Of a stretch of DNA of 6,302 nucleotides, positions 1 through 5,971 are shown piece by piece; positions within the stretch are counted from its first letter, which is position 1; every line of letters begins with the position of its first letter. The translations under genes were made by a program, and so were the position numbers. Origin of the DNA: Bacteroidota bacterium (GTDB lineage Bacteria > Bacteroidota > Bacteroidia > Bacteroidales > JADFUO01); assembly GCA_015222115.1 (NCBI GenBank), contig JADFUO010000097.1, forward strand, positions 1 to 6,302. The letters run 5' to 3'. Under the pieces are notes generated by a model. It ran no database searches. It had not been told where the DNA came from and was given only the letters and a program-made list of their open reading frames with translations.

Positions 1-1
1 G

Positions 2-634
2 GAATTTTTAAGAAAAACAACAAGAATAATCGGTTTGGTAATTTTAACTGCATTATTTATTACAAATATTGTTTATAGCCAGGGCAATAAAACTTTACAG
101 GAAGCCTTTGCCGAAAGCTATACTTATGAATATGACGGCGAATACACTAAGGCAATTAATATTTTGAAAAAGGTTTATGACGAAGATTCTTATGAGATTA
201 ATCTCAGGTTGGGCTGGTTAACATATTTATCAGGATTATTTACCGAATCCACTGCCTATTACGAAAGGGCAATTAGTTTAAAACCATTATCTATTGAAGC
301 TCATTTCGGTTATGTTTATCCTGCTTCTGCACTTGGCAACTGGAACCTTGTGAAAAGCCATTATTTAAATATTTTAGAAATTGACCCTCAAAATACTTTA
401 GCAAATTACAGGTTGGGATTGATTTATTATGGAAATGAAGATTATGCTACAGCAGAAAAATATTTTGAAAAGGTAGTAAATCTTTATCCGTTTGATTATG
501 ATGCATGCATTATGTATGCATGGTCAAGCTTTAAATTGAGTAAATTCAGGGAAGCTAAAGTTCTTTTTAACAAAGCATTATTAATGAAACCTGATGATGA
601 ATCAGCTTTGGAAGGGTTGGGGTTGATTAAATAA
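2..634 (+). CDS. Exported TPR-repeat protein (5' end outside window)
   Basis: The frame is open from the left edge to the TAA at 632-634, so the gene is cut by the window. The first visible residues form a typical signal peptide: a basic stretch (RKTTR), a hydrophobic core (IIGLVILTALFITNIV) and a likely cleavage point near VYS-QG. The start codon should therefore be a few codons upstream. An in-frame TTG at 35 would remove the basic n-region and is an unlikely start. The mature part, about 180 residues, is a chain of roughly five 34-residue helix-turn-helix units of TPR type. Typical spacings are visible in YERAISLKP, NILEIDPQ, YFEKVVNLYP and LFNKALLMKP, each following an A/G-rich first helix. 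TPR proteins are protein-protein interaction scaffolds; in Bacteroidetes, secreted ones are often periplasmic. No catalytic domain is visible and the partner is unknown. The next gene is convergent, so there is no operon evidence. TPR assignment is firm; the role is unassigned. Confidence 0.85.
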   Translation, partial: EFLRKTTRIIGLVILTALFITNIVYSQGNKTLQEAFAESYTYEYDGEYTKAINILKKVYDEDSYEINLRLGWLTYLSGLFTESTAYYERAISLKPLSIEAHFGYVYPASALGNWNLVKSHYLNILEIDPQNTLANYRLGLIYYGNEDYATAEKYFEKVVNLYPFDYDACIMYAWSSFKLSKFREAKVLFNKALLMKPDDESALEGLGLIK

Positions 635-680
635 ATGGTAACCGTTCACAGCTTAATATATTAATTATTTCCTTATATTT

Positions 681-726
681 ATTTTAGATTTGTGATTAAA
701 GATTTTAGATTTAATTTAAAATCTAA
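681..726. repeat. Direct and inverted copies of ATTTTAGATTT
   Basis: ATTTTAGATTT occurs exactly at 681-691 and again at 702-712, 21 bp apart start to start. The reverse complement of its core, AAATCTAA, follows at 719-726. The second copy and the inverted copy can form an 8-bp stem (705-712 with 719-726) around a 6-nt loop. The stem has one G-C pair and would be weak. Nothing shows that it is a protein-binding site; low sequence complexity may explain it. Confidence 0.45.
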
Positions 727-742
727 TTTATATTCAGTTCTG

Positions 743-764
743 TTTTTTTGGTAATTTTTTTGGT
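743..764. repeat. Short direct repeat TTTTTTTGGT
   Basis: TTTTTTTGGT occurs at 743-752 and 755-764, a 12-bp period. This probably reflects slippage or duplication in a T-rich tract. There is no strong hairpin directly before either T run, so they do not form a classical terminator on the + strand. Confidence 0.5.
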
Positions 765-778
765 TGATTGTCAATTAA

Positions 779-797
779 ACTGTTTAGATAAAACAGT
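779..797. terminator. Possible bidirectional terminator hairpin
   Basis: ACTGTTT (779-785) and AAACAGT (791-797) form a perfect 7-bp stem with a 5-nt loop. On the + strand it is followed by GTTTTTA, a short U tract suited to ending transcripts from the TPR gene. On the minus strand it starts 8 nt after the ccsA stop codon and is followed by TTTAATT, a weaker U tract. The stem has only two G-C pairs, so it is weak. Position between two convergent genes is the best support. Confidence 0.4.
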
Positions 798-804
798 GTT
801 TTTA

Positions 805-1599
805 CTACGAGTAAATATGTACACTTGTCTGTGTTGATGGCAGATAGTTTATTCCAAACCAGCATATCAATAAAACTACAAATGCAATCGCCAAAATCCA
901 CAAAGAAGATCTGATATTTTTCTTTTTACTTATTCTGAAATGAATGAATAACAGATATACCATCCAAGTCAGAAACGACCATGTTTCTTTTGGGTCCCAT
1001 GTCCAGTAATGCCCCCACGCTTCTTTTGCCCATAATGCTCCGAACAATAATCCGAAAGTCAGGAAAGAAAAACCTATATAAACAATATTATCTGCAAGCT
1101 TAATGGTTTTTTCAACGGATTTACTTTTACTGAGAAGATACAAGCCTTTTATCCCGATTAATGATGATACCGCTAAAAATGCATATCCGATTATATAAAC
1201 GATAACATGAGGAATAAACCAAGGACTTTGTAGTGCAGGCATAAGAGTTTTATCAAAAGTATCAGGATTTAAATAATTTATAAATATAAACAAAATTGAC
1301 ATGAATAAACAATAGCCCAACATCCATATTAATTTCCACCTGTAAAATAAAATTATCCCGATTACTGAAATAAATATAGCATACCACAGCCGTGTTTCAG
1401 CTAAAGTTCTGAAAGTAGGTCTTTCAAGATTTATCCACAAAGCAACTGTAAAATATAACAGCGATAAAACACCACAGATTAATAATATATCTGAAACTAT
1501 GCGAAATTTTGATGTCTTTGAAAATAATAATATCAATAAACCGGCTATCCATAAACCGGATGTCAGAAAAACAAAAAAAGGATAATTTAACCAGGTCAT
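805..1599 (-). CDS. ccsA: CcsA/CcsB-type cytochrome c assembly protein (heme handling, System II)
   Basis: This is a polytopic membrane protein of 264 residues with about eight hydrophobic segments. The diagnostic tryptophan-rich WWD signature of heme-handling proteins is present at residues 195-207 (WGHYWTWDPKETW), followed by a membrane helix with His220. Conserved-type histidines also appear at 131 (in PHVIVYIIGY) and 261 (in TSVHIYS). In the family, such histidines flank the WWD domain and ligand heme. With ResB/Ccs1, CcsA moves heme to the outer face of the cytoplasmic membrane and delivers it to CxxCH apocytochromes. The partner gene lies directly upstream on the same strand, 161 bp away. 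The protein ends three residues after His261, a compact C-terminus. The ATG at 1597-1599 is preceded by an A/T-rich leader (TTTTTTAAAAA) with no Shine-Dalgarno, as is common in Bacteroidetes. CcmC/CcmF of System I share WWD but normally occur in a larger gene set that is absent here. Confidence 0.92.
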   Translation of the reverse strand: MTWLNYPFFVFLTSGLWIAGLLILLFSKTSKFRIVSDILLICGVLSLLYFTVALWINLERPTFRTLAETRLWYAIFISVIGIILFYRWKLIWMLGYCLFMSILFIFINYLNPDTFDKTLMPALQSPWFIPHVIVYIIGYAFLAVSSLIGIKGLYLLSKSKSVEKTIKLADNIVYIGFSFLTFGLLFGALWAKEAWGHYWTWDPKETWSFLTWMVYLLFIHFRISKKKNIRSSLWILAIAFVVLLICWFGINYLPSTQTSVHIYS

Positions 1600-1650
1600 T
1601 TTTAAAAAATTTAAGTATAAGTTAGTAATTATTTACAAATCAACAGGACT

Positions 1651-1691
1651 TTATTTTACTTTTTACTTTTGTCTTTTATCTTTTATCTTTA
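1651..1691 (-). repeat. A-rich degenerate heptamer tandem repeat
   Basis: Read on the minus strand, the tract resolves into consecutive 7-base units: AAAGATA twice, then AAAGACA, then AAAGTAA twice, then a degraded unit AATAA. It is almost pure purine plus T on that strand (T/C-rich on +). It directly abuts the ATCCCGATA hairpin, so the two may be one composite element. Tandem arrays of this size can arise by slippage. Confidence 0.6.
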
Positions 1692-1692
1692 T

Positions 1693-1724
1693 ATCCCGAT
1701 ACGCTCGTTCCTCGCTATCGGGAT
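1693..1724. repeat. Hairpin with ATCCCGATA arms
   Basis: ATCCCGATA (1693-1701) is perfectly inverted as TATCGGGAT (1716-1724), giving a 9-bp stem around a 14-nt loop. The loop itself, CGCTCGTTCCTCGC, is nearly a mirror palindrome (CGCTC ... CTCGC). It is strikingly G+C-rich compared with its surroundings. On neither strand is it followed by a T tract, so it is not a classical intrinsic terminator. My impression, not verifiable here, is that similar CCCGATA hairpins recur between genes in Bacteroidetes, which would suggest a dispersed REP/MITE-like repeat. Confidence 0.65.
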
Positions 1725-1735
1725 TAATTCGACTA

Positions 1736-1771
1736 TGAAATTATAATGCGTCTGCGCCTTTTATAATTTCA
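1736..1771 (-). repeat. 11-bp inverted repeat spanning the resB stop codon
   Basis: TGAAATTATAA (1736-1746) is the exact reverse complement of TTATAATTTCA (1761-1771), an 11-bp perfect stem around a 14-nt loop that contains a further GCG/CGC pairing. On the minus strand the first arm holds the end of resB: part of the codon for Leu420, then Lys-Leu and the TAA stop. The second arm is followed by TAGTCGAATT rather than a U run. It could stabilise the 3' end of a processed resB transcript or attenuate readthrough into ccsA; this is inference. Confidence 0.55.
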
Positions 1772-3029
1772 GTCTCATTAACTTTTGTCTTTCCCATCTG
1801 CCCATCCAGACTAAATAAACAGCTCCTGCAAGCATCATAAAAATACCTGTGTAAACAACAGGCAGCCATGGATCACGAACCAATTCAACAATGCTCATAT
1901 TTGACCATTTCCCCATCTTTTCATTATAACCGCTCTGATAAATATTCCATCCACAGACTTTTACCGGCTTGTTAACTTCAATCACAATATCTGTAAAATC
2001 CTCAATACTATTAAAGACCCTTATTTCTGAACTGAATTTTTTTGGCCGGGGAATAGTCATAGCAACAGAATATTCATCATTAAGCATTAAAAATTCAGGA
2101 GTCATCAAAAAGCTGCCACAAGTAACCCATCCATCTTTTATTTTTTTTGTTTGTATATTTTTGGCAATCAAATAAACTGCCGGAACAGCACCAACATGGC
2201 TTGAAGTGTTGTATCCTGCAGAATCTTTTATTGCTGATTCAATATATTTATCAATAACAATTTCCCAATTCTCAATCCGAGTAATTGTGTCTTTTATCAC
2301 GTCAATTAATTTATCGCCTTTTTTTATTTTTAAACTTCCTGATTTGTTGTCCATTAAGGCAATATTCGGAGGGTATTCCTCAATTGAAAAATTTAGTAGC
2401 TTCAAGGCAAATGGCATTTTAAAAGGATTTCTCTGTGTATCGTAAGCTACAAAATTTGTTTTGTTTTCAACTAATTGCATATTCAATCTCCATAAATCAG
2501 CAGACCCCAAAGAGGCAGCAACAACCACTATCCACAATCCGGCATGATTTAAGAAAAATGCAAAATTCTTAATTGTAAAAGGTAAAAATCTTCTTACAAT
2601 TGTAAATCCTAAAATTACCAGCAAATAAAATGAACATAAAAAATAGGGCATACTTCCGGTAACATGCGACAAGCCAATTTTTCTGATAAAAGGCATAACA
2701 TTTTGATTTTCCTGCGGAATAAAGCCCATAAGTAAAATCAGGAAAGTTAAAACACTTATTGAAGAAATCGCAGCCTGGGTACTTGAAAACCATTTGACTA
2801 TAGGATGCTTTACATATTTGTAAACAAATACAAAATAAACAATAAAAAATAATATAAAAATAAGATTTATGGGCCAGCCCGGCAAACTTATTCCTTTCCC
2901 GTCAGAAATATATTCAATTATAAATCCTGATATTAGAATTCCAAAAGATATAAGAAAACTTTCTTTATATCCCCATGGAAATTGCCAGAATCGTCTTTTT
3001 TGAGAAATACTTTTAAACCGTTGTTCCAT
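1761..3029 (-). CDS. resB: ResB/Ccs1-like cytochrome c biogenesis protein (System II)
   Basis: This 422-residue membrane protein has hydrophobic segments near 24-41, 53-72, 86-104, 128-145, 157-176 and 388-408. A large hydrophilic domain (about 180-385) lies between the last two and should be extracytoplasmic. Family-typical features are the NHAGLWI segment (residues 161-167, His162 a candidate heme ligand) and the C-terminal VRDPWLPVVYTGIFMMLAGAVYL region. ResB/Ccs1 forms the System II complex with CcsA, receiving heme and apocytochrome at the outer membrane face; reduction of the CxxCH thiols is by separate thiol proteins not seen here. ccsA follows 161 bp downstream on the same strand. Bacteroidetes often have these genes beside nrfHA cytochrome nitrite reductase genes; none is in this window, and the divergent ispG shows resB is first in its unit. 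The ATG at 3027-3029 has no Shine-Dalgarno but lies close behind a good TAnnTTTG element. Family assignment is strong, while the exact symbol varies between genomes. Confidence 0.88.
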   Translation of the reverse strand: MEQRFKSISQKRRFWQFPWGYKESFLISFGILISGFIIEYISDGKGISLPGWPINLIFILFFIVYFVFVYKYVKHPIVKWFSSTQAAISSISVLTFLILLMGFIPQENQNVMPFIRKIGLSHVTGSMPYFLCSFYLLVILGFTIVRRFLPFTIKNFAFFLNHAGLWIVVVAASLGSADLWRLNMQLVENKTNFVAYDTQRNPFKMPFALKLLNFSIEEYPPNIALMDNKSGSLKIKKGDKLIDVIKDTITRIENWEIVIDKYIESAIKDSAGYNTSSHVGAVPAVYLIAKNIQTKKIKDGWVTCGSFLMTPEFLMLNDEYSVAMTIPRPKKFSSEIRVFNSIEDFTDIVIEVNKPVKVCGWNIYQSGYNEKMGKWSNMSIVELVRDPWLPVVYTGIFMMLAGAVYLVWMGRWERQKLMRLKL

Positions 3030-3054
3030 AAAATAAAACAGTAATTTAGCGGCT

Positions 3055-3062
3055 CAAAATTA
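3055..3062 (-). promoter_or_regulatory. Candidate -7 element of the resB promoter
   Basis: The minus strand reads TAATTTTG here, an exact match to the Bacteroidetes primary-sigma -7 consensus TAnnTTTG. The position 19 bp upstream reads ATGT rather than the -33 TTTG/TTG, so only half of the promoter is convincing. A transcript starting a few bases downstream would have a leader of roughly 20 nt before the resB ATG, a sensible length. Confidence 0.45.
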
Positions 3063-3080
3063 GTTAATAAATTGTAATTT

Positions 3081-3088
3081 TACATTTT
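3081..3088 (+). promoter_or_regulatory. Weak candidate -7 element for ispG
   Basis: TACATTTT differs from the Bacteroidetes -7 consensus TAnnTTTG only at the last base. No TTG is found at the expected distance upstream. It lies about 36-43 bp before the first ispG ATG, giving a plausible short leader. It is the best candidate in the 94-bp divergent region but weak. Confidence 0.22.
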
Positions 3089-3123
3089 TAAATATTGATG
3101 AGACCAGTTTAAAAAGCTATCGG

Positions 3124-4977
3124 ATGACTAATCTTCAAAAAATGTCTTACAATAACAAAAACGGTGCAAATAATATTCCCCTTGAACTCAACAGATTCAA
3201 ATCCCGTGTTGTAAATATCGGTGATATTCCTCTTGGGGGGAATTATCCTATCCGTATCCAGTCAATGACTTCAACCAATACAATGGATACACAAGCCACT
3301 GTTGAGCAATCAATAAGAATGATTAAAGCCGGTTGTGAGTATGTGAGAATTACTGCTCAGGGAATTAAAGAAGCTGAAAATTTAAAAAACATAAAAAACG
3401 AATTAAAGAAACGGGGATATAATGTACCATTAATTGCCGATATTCATTTTAACCCGAAAGCTGCTGAAGTAGCTGCAAAAATTGTTGAAAAAGTCAGAAT
3501 TAATCCGGGAAATTACGTTGACCGGAATATACCTGAAAAAATAAAATACACCGATTCAGAATACAAACTTGAACTGGAAAAGATAAGCGAACGGCTTTAT
3601 CCGCTAATCAAAATCTGTAAAGAGCATGGCACTGCCATGAGAATTGGCACTAATCATGGTTCACTTTCTGAAAGAATAATGAGCAGATACGGTGACACTC
3701 CTAACGGCATGGTTGAATCTGCTTTTGAGTTTATTCGCATTTGCAGTGCTTTTAATTTTCACAATATTGTTCTTTCAATGAAAGCAAGTAATATCAGGGT
3801 TATGGTGCAGGCATATCGTTTGCTTGTTAGTAAAATGATTGAACAAAGGATGGATTATCCTATTCATCTCGGTGTTACCGAAGCCGGCGATGGTGAAGAC
3901 GGAAGAATAAAATCTGCTGCAGGTATCGGTGCTTTACTGGATGACGGAATTGGCGATACCATTCGTGTTTCCTTAACCGAAGACCCTGAATTTGAAATAC
4001 CAGTGGTAAAAGAAATTCTTAAAAATTATTCTCGTAATGATATTATTTTCAAGGCATCTGCTGATTTAGGGGTAACTGATTATTCAAAGCCACAAATTAT
4101 AAATCCTTTTGAATACATCCGGAGAAAATCATACAAAATAGGAAATATTGGAGGAGATAATGTTCCGGTTGTTATATCAAATAATTTCTCGGAAAATTCC
4201 GATTATTATAAGATTAACATAAAAAATATTTCTGATAAATCCGGTGGAAAAACTTATCCTGTTTATACTGTTTCTGAATATTTTAAAACAGTTGATGATT
4301 CGGAAAATCCCAAATTTATTTTATTAACAACAAACAAAATTATACCATCGCTAACCGAATTTATCAACAAAATAAAAAACGATAAAAAAGCTATTCTGAT
4401 TTTTGATTCGGATAATGATTATAAAATCAGCAAATTACGACATTTATTTTTCCGGTTAATTGATAAAAAATGTGAAACACCGGTAATCATAAAAAGAAAA
4501 TATAAAAATTTAACCGAAGAAGAATTATTAATAAGAAGTTCAATTGATTTTTCAACATTATTATTAGATGGGCTGGGCGATGGAATTTGGATTGACACCA
4601 ATAAAAAAATATCGTCGGAAACAATCAACAAAATTGCTTTGGGGATTCTTCAGGCAACACGGACACGGATTTCCAAAACAGAATATATTGCTTGTCCTTC
4701 ATGCGGAAGAACTTTATTTGATATACAGGAAGCATTAAATAAAGTTCGGGAAAAAACCAATCACCTGAAAGGATTAAAAATTGCTGTAATGGGCTGCATT
4801 GTCAATGGTCCCGGTGAAATGGCTGATGCCGATTATGGATATGTCGGTTCAGGAAAAGGAAAAATAACTCTTTACAAGGGAAAACAAATTGTCAAAAAAA
4901 ATATTAACGAAAATTATGCTGTTGATGCCTTGATTGAATTGATCAAGGAAAGCGGAGATTGGATTGATTACCGATAA
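3124..4977 (+). CDS. ispG: 4-hydroxy-3-methylbut-2-enyl diphosphate synthase, long form (IspG/GcpE)
   Basis: IspG reductively converts 2-C-methyl-D-erythritol 2,4-cyclodiphosphate to HMBPP, the penultimate MEP-pathway step, in the cytoplasm, using an oxygen-sensitive [4Fe-4S] cluster. The N-terminal TIM barrel (about 25-300) shows IRIQSMTSTNTMDT (43-56), AGCEYVRITAQG (69-80), IADIHFNP (104-111), MRIGTNHGSLSERI (172-185) and HLGVTEAGDGEDGRIKS (248-264). The C-terminal cluster domain has Cys524, Cys527 (CPSC), Cys558 and Glu565 (GCIVNGPGE), spaced almost as in the E. coli enzyme. Between them lies an insert of roughly 200 residues (about 305-515), so the protein is 617 residues against about 370 in E. 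coli. This insert marks the long form known from Bacteroidetes, Chlamydiae and plants. The start is uncertain: ATG 3124 and ATG 3142 are both in frame, neither has a Shine-Dalgarno, and conserved sequence begins only near residue 29. The gene stands alone on its strand and its last 35 bp overlap the convergent lipid kinase gene. Confidence 0.97.
   Translation: MTNLQKMSYNNKNGANNIPLELNRFKSRVVNIGDIPLGGNYPIRIQSMTSTNTMDTQATVEQSIRMIKAGCEYVRITAQGIKEAENLKNIKNELKKRGYNVPLIADIHFNPKAAEVAAKIVEKVRINPGNYVDRNIPEKIKYTDSEYKLELEKISERLYPLIKICKEHGTAMRIGTNHGSLSERIMSRYGDTPNGMVESAFEFIRICSAFNFHNIVLSMKASNIRVMVQAYRLLVSKMIEQRMDYPIHLGVTEAGDGEDGRIKSAAGIGALLDDGIGDTIRVSLTEDPEFEIPVVKEILKNYSRNDIIFKASADLGVTDYSKPQIINPFEYIRRKSYKIGNIGGDNVPVVISNNFSENSDYYKINIKNISDKSGGKTYPVYTVSEYFKTVDDSENPKFILLTTNKIIPSLTEFINKIKNDKKAILIFDSDNDYKISKLRHLFFRLIDKKCETPVIIKRKYKNLTEEELLIRSSIDFSTLLLDGLGDGIWIDTNKKISSETINKIALGILQATRTRISKTEYIACPSCGRTLFDIQEALNKVREKTNHLKGLKIAVMGCIVNGPGEMADADYGYVGSGKGKITLYKGKQIVKKNINENYAVDALIELIKESGDWIDYR
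4943..4977. other. 35-bp tail-to-tail overlap of ispG and the lipid kinase gene
   Basis: The ispG stop TAA is at 4975-4977 (+), and the kinase stop TGA is at 4945-4943 on the minus strand. Both reading frames use the shared 35 bp. The ispG part encodes its usual C-terminal helix; the kinase part encodes a short tail beyond the core fold. Confidence 0.9.
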
Positions 4978-5959
4978 ACGTAAAATTTTCCTTTAAATAT
5001 TTCTTACTAACAATAATTTTCACACTCTTGGGAATGATGCTGAAATTTAGTGGAGAGTGTCCCAACGACTCACCATCTGTTTCAAGATAGATTGAATTTC
5101 CTGGTCTTGAAACTATTGAAACGGTTTTACCAATATAGGTTTTTACTTCAGGCATGTCTGTAAATGAGCCGTCATATAAATTTTTAATATTTTTTACTAC
5201 TTTAAATTTTGATGTCTCTTCAATTAAAGTAACATCAAGTAATCCATCATCCGGAACGGCGTTAGGTAACTGTTTCATTCCGCCGCCATTATATTTGCAT
5301 ATTCCAATACTCATACTAAATACTTTACCTTTAAAAACCTCTTTATCATTAATTTTTATTTCAAAAAAAGTATTTTTGTATTGAAACAAACCTAAAAGAA
5401 GGTTGAGCAGATAAGCAATAGGTCCTCCGCCACCCTTTTCCTTCATAACATTGGTTTTTTTTGCAACCAGGGCATCATATCCCATGCCTGCCATGTTCAC
5501 AAAATATCTGATTTTTTCAACTCCTTTTCTATGATATTTTACAACACCCGCATCCTGCAGAAAGACATTACCTCTTGAAATGGTTTTTATAGCTTTTTTA
5601 TACTCCTTTGAAATATAATACATCCTGCCCCAGTCATTGCCGGTACCAACAGGAACCATCCCGAGCGTTATATCAGTTGTTGGAATATCTTTCTGGATAA
5701 ATATACCGTTTACCACCTCATTCATTGTGCCGTCGCCACCAACTATGATGAAGTTTCTGAATCCTTTTTCTATATATTCAATAGTTATATTGATAGCATG
5801 ATTTTTGTGTTCGGTAAAAACACTTTTAAATCCGATACCGGTTTTTTTTATCAGGTCCTTGATTTCTTTCCAGTCTTTTTCTCCTTTTTTTCTTCCTGCA
5901 TTCGGATTAACTATTACAAGCCATTCATTATTTTTTGGATTATTTTCATGAGCAATCAT
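4943..5959 (-). CDS. Diacylglycerol/lipid kinase family protein (YegS/DagK type)
   Basis: This 338-residue soluble protein carries the lipid/diacylglycerol kinase fold. In order: NPNAG (18-22) opens the catalytic domain; GGDGTMNEVVNG (74-85) is the nucleotide-binding signature; PVGTGNDWGR (103-112) is the second conserved loop; PDDGLLDV (236-243) and TDGE (294-297) mark the C-terminal beta domain that completes the active site. Members phosphorylate lipids such as diacylglycerol to phosphatidic acid, using ATP, at the inner face of the membrane; the substrate of this protein cannot be told from sequence. The start ATG (5957-5959) overlaps the upstream glycosyltransferase stop as ATGA, and GGAG at 5968-5971 lies 8 nt before it, so coupled translation is likely. 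The pairing with a GT9 enzyme suggests envelope lipid or glycolipid metabolism. The final 11-12 residues are encoded antisense to the end of ispG, and no terminator hairpin is visible. Length and motifs are normal for the family. Confidence 0.93.
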   Translation of the reverse strand: MIAHENNPKNNEWLVIVNPNAGRKKGEKDWKEIKDLIKKTGIGFKSVFTEHKNHAINITIEYIEKGFRNFIIVGGDGTMNEVVNGIFIQKDIPTTDITLGMVPVGTGNDWGRMYYISKEYKKAIKTISRGNVFLQDAGVVKYHRKGVEKIRYFVNMAGMGYDALVAKKTNVMKEKGGGGPIAYLLNLLLGLFQYKNTFFEIKINDKEVFKGKVFSMSIGICKYNGGGMKQLPNAVPDDGLLDVTLIEETSKFKVVKNIKNLYDGSFTDMPEVKTYIGKTVSIVSRPGNSIYLETDGESLGHSPLNFSIIPKSVKIIVSKKYLKENFTFIGNQSNLRFP

Positions 5960-5971
5960 AATATTATCTCC
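5956..5971 (-). promoter_or_regulatory. ATGA stop/start overlap with Shine-Dalgarno GGAG
   Basis: On the minus strand the bases at 5959-5956 read ATGA: ATG starts the lipid kinase and TGA ends the glycosyltransferase. A GGAG at 5971-5968 stands 8 nt before the ATG. This fixes the kinase start and points to translational coupling. A clear Shine-Dalgarno is noteworthy because the other starts in this window lack one. Confidence 0.75.

Larger units (their letters stand above)
635..804. other. Convergent intergenic region, AT-rich, no gene
   Basis: This 170-bp gap lies between the stop of the TPR gene (+) and the stop of ccsA (-). It contains no plausible coding frame, tRNA or conserved RNA that I recognise. 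It holds several short repeats (ATTTTAGATTT twice, TTTTTTTGGT twice) and a hairpin next to the ccsA stop, each listed separately. Its likely function is simply to end transcription from both sides. Confidence 0.7.
1600..1760. other. Spacer between resB and ccsA with repeat structures
   Basis: This 161-bp gap separates two genes that usually lie close together or are fused. It has no coding frame of interest. It contains a heptamer run, an ATCCCGATA hairpin, and part of a hairpin that reaches into the resB stop codon; these are listed separately. The first bases upstream of ccsA are only A/T-rich. I see no clear TAnnTTTG promoter for ccsA alone, so cotranscription from the resB promoter is the simplest reading. 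Confidence 0.6.

Noticed and set aside
35..634. TTG at 35 as the start of the TPR gene
   Set aside because: The frame is open to the left edge and the residues before this TTG form the basic n-region of a signal peptide, so the true start lies outside the window.
1693..1724. ATCCCGATA hairpin as an intrinsic terminator
   Set aside because: On the minus strand (direction of the genes) the stem is followed by an A-rich tract, and on the + strand by TAATTCGAC, so the required U run is absent.
1651..1724. CRISPR array
   Set aside because: The units are 7 bp and contiguous, with no spacers and no cas genes nearby.
1969..2793. Small open frames at 1969-2175 (+), 2206-2445 (+) and 2569-2793 (-)
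   Set aside because: All lie inside the well-supported resB gene in other frames, have no family motifs, and are shadows.
4419..4631. Open frame of 70 codons antisense to ispG
   Set aside because: It lies opposite the IspG insert, has low-complexity composition and shows no sign of a start or a domain.
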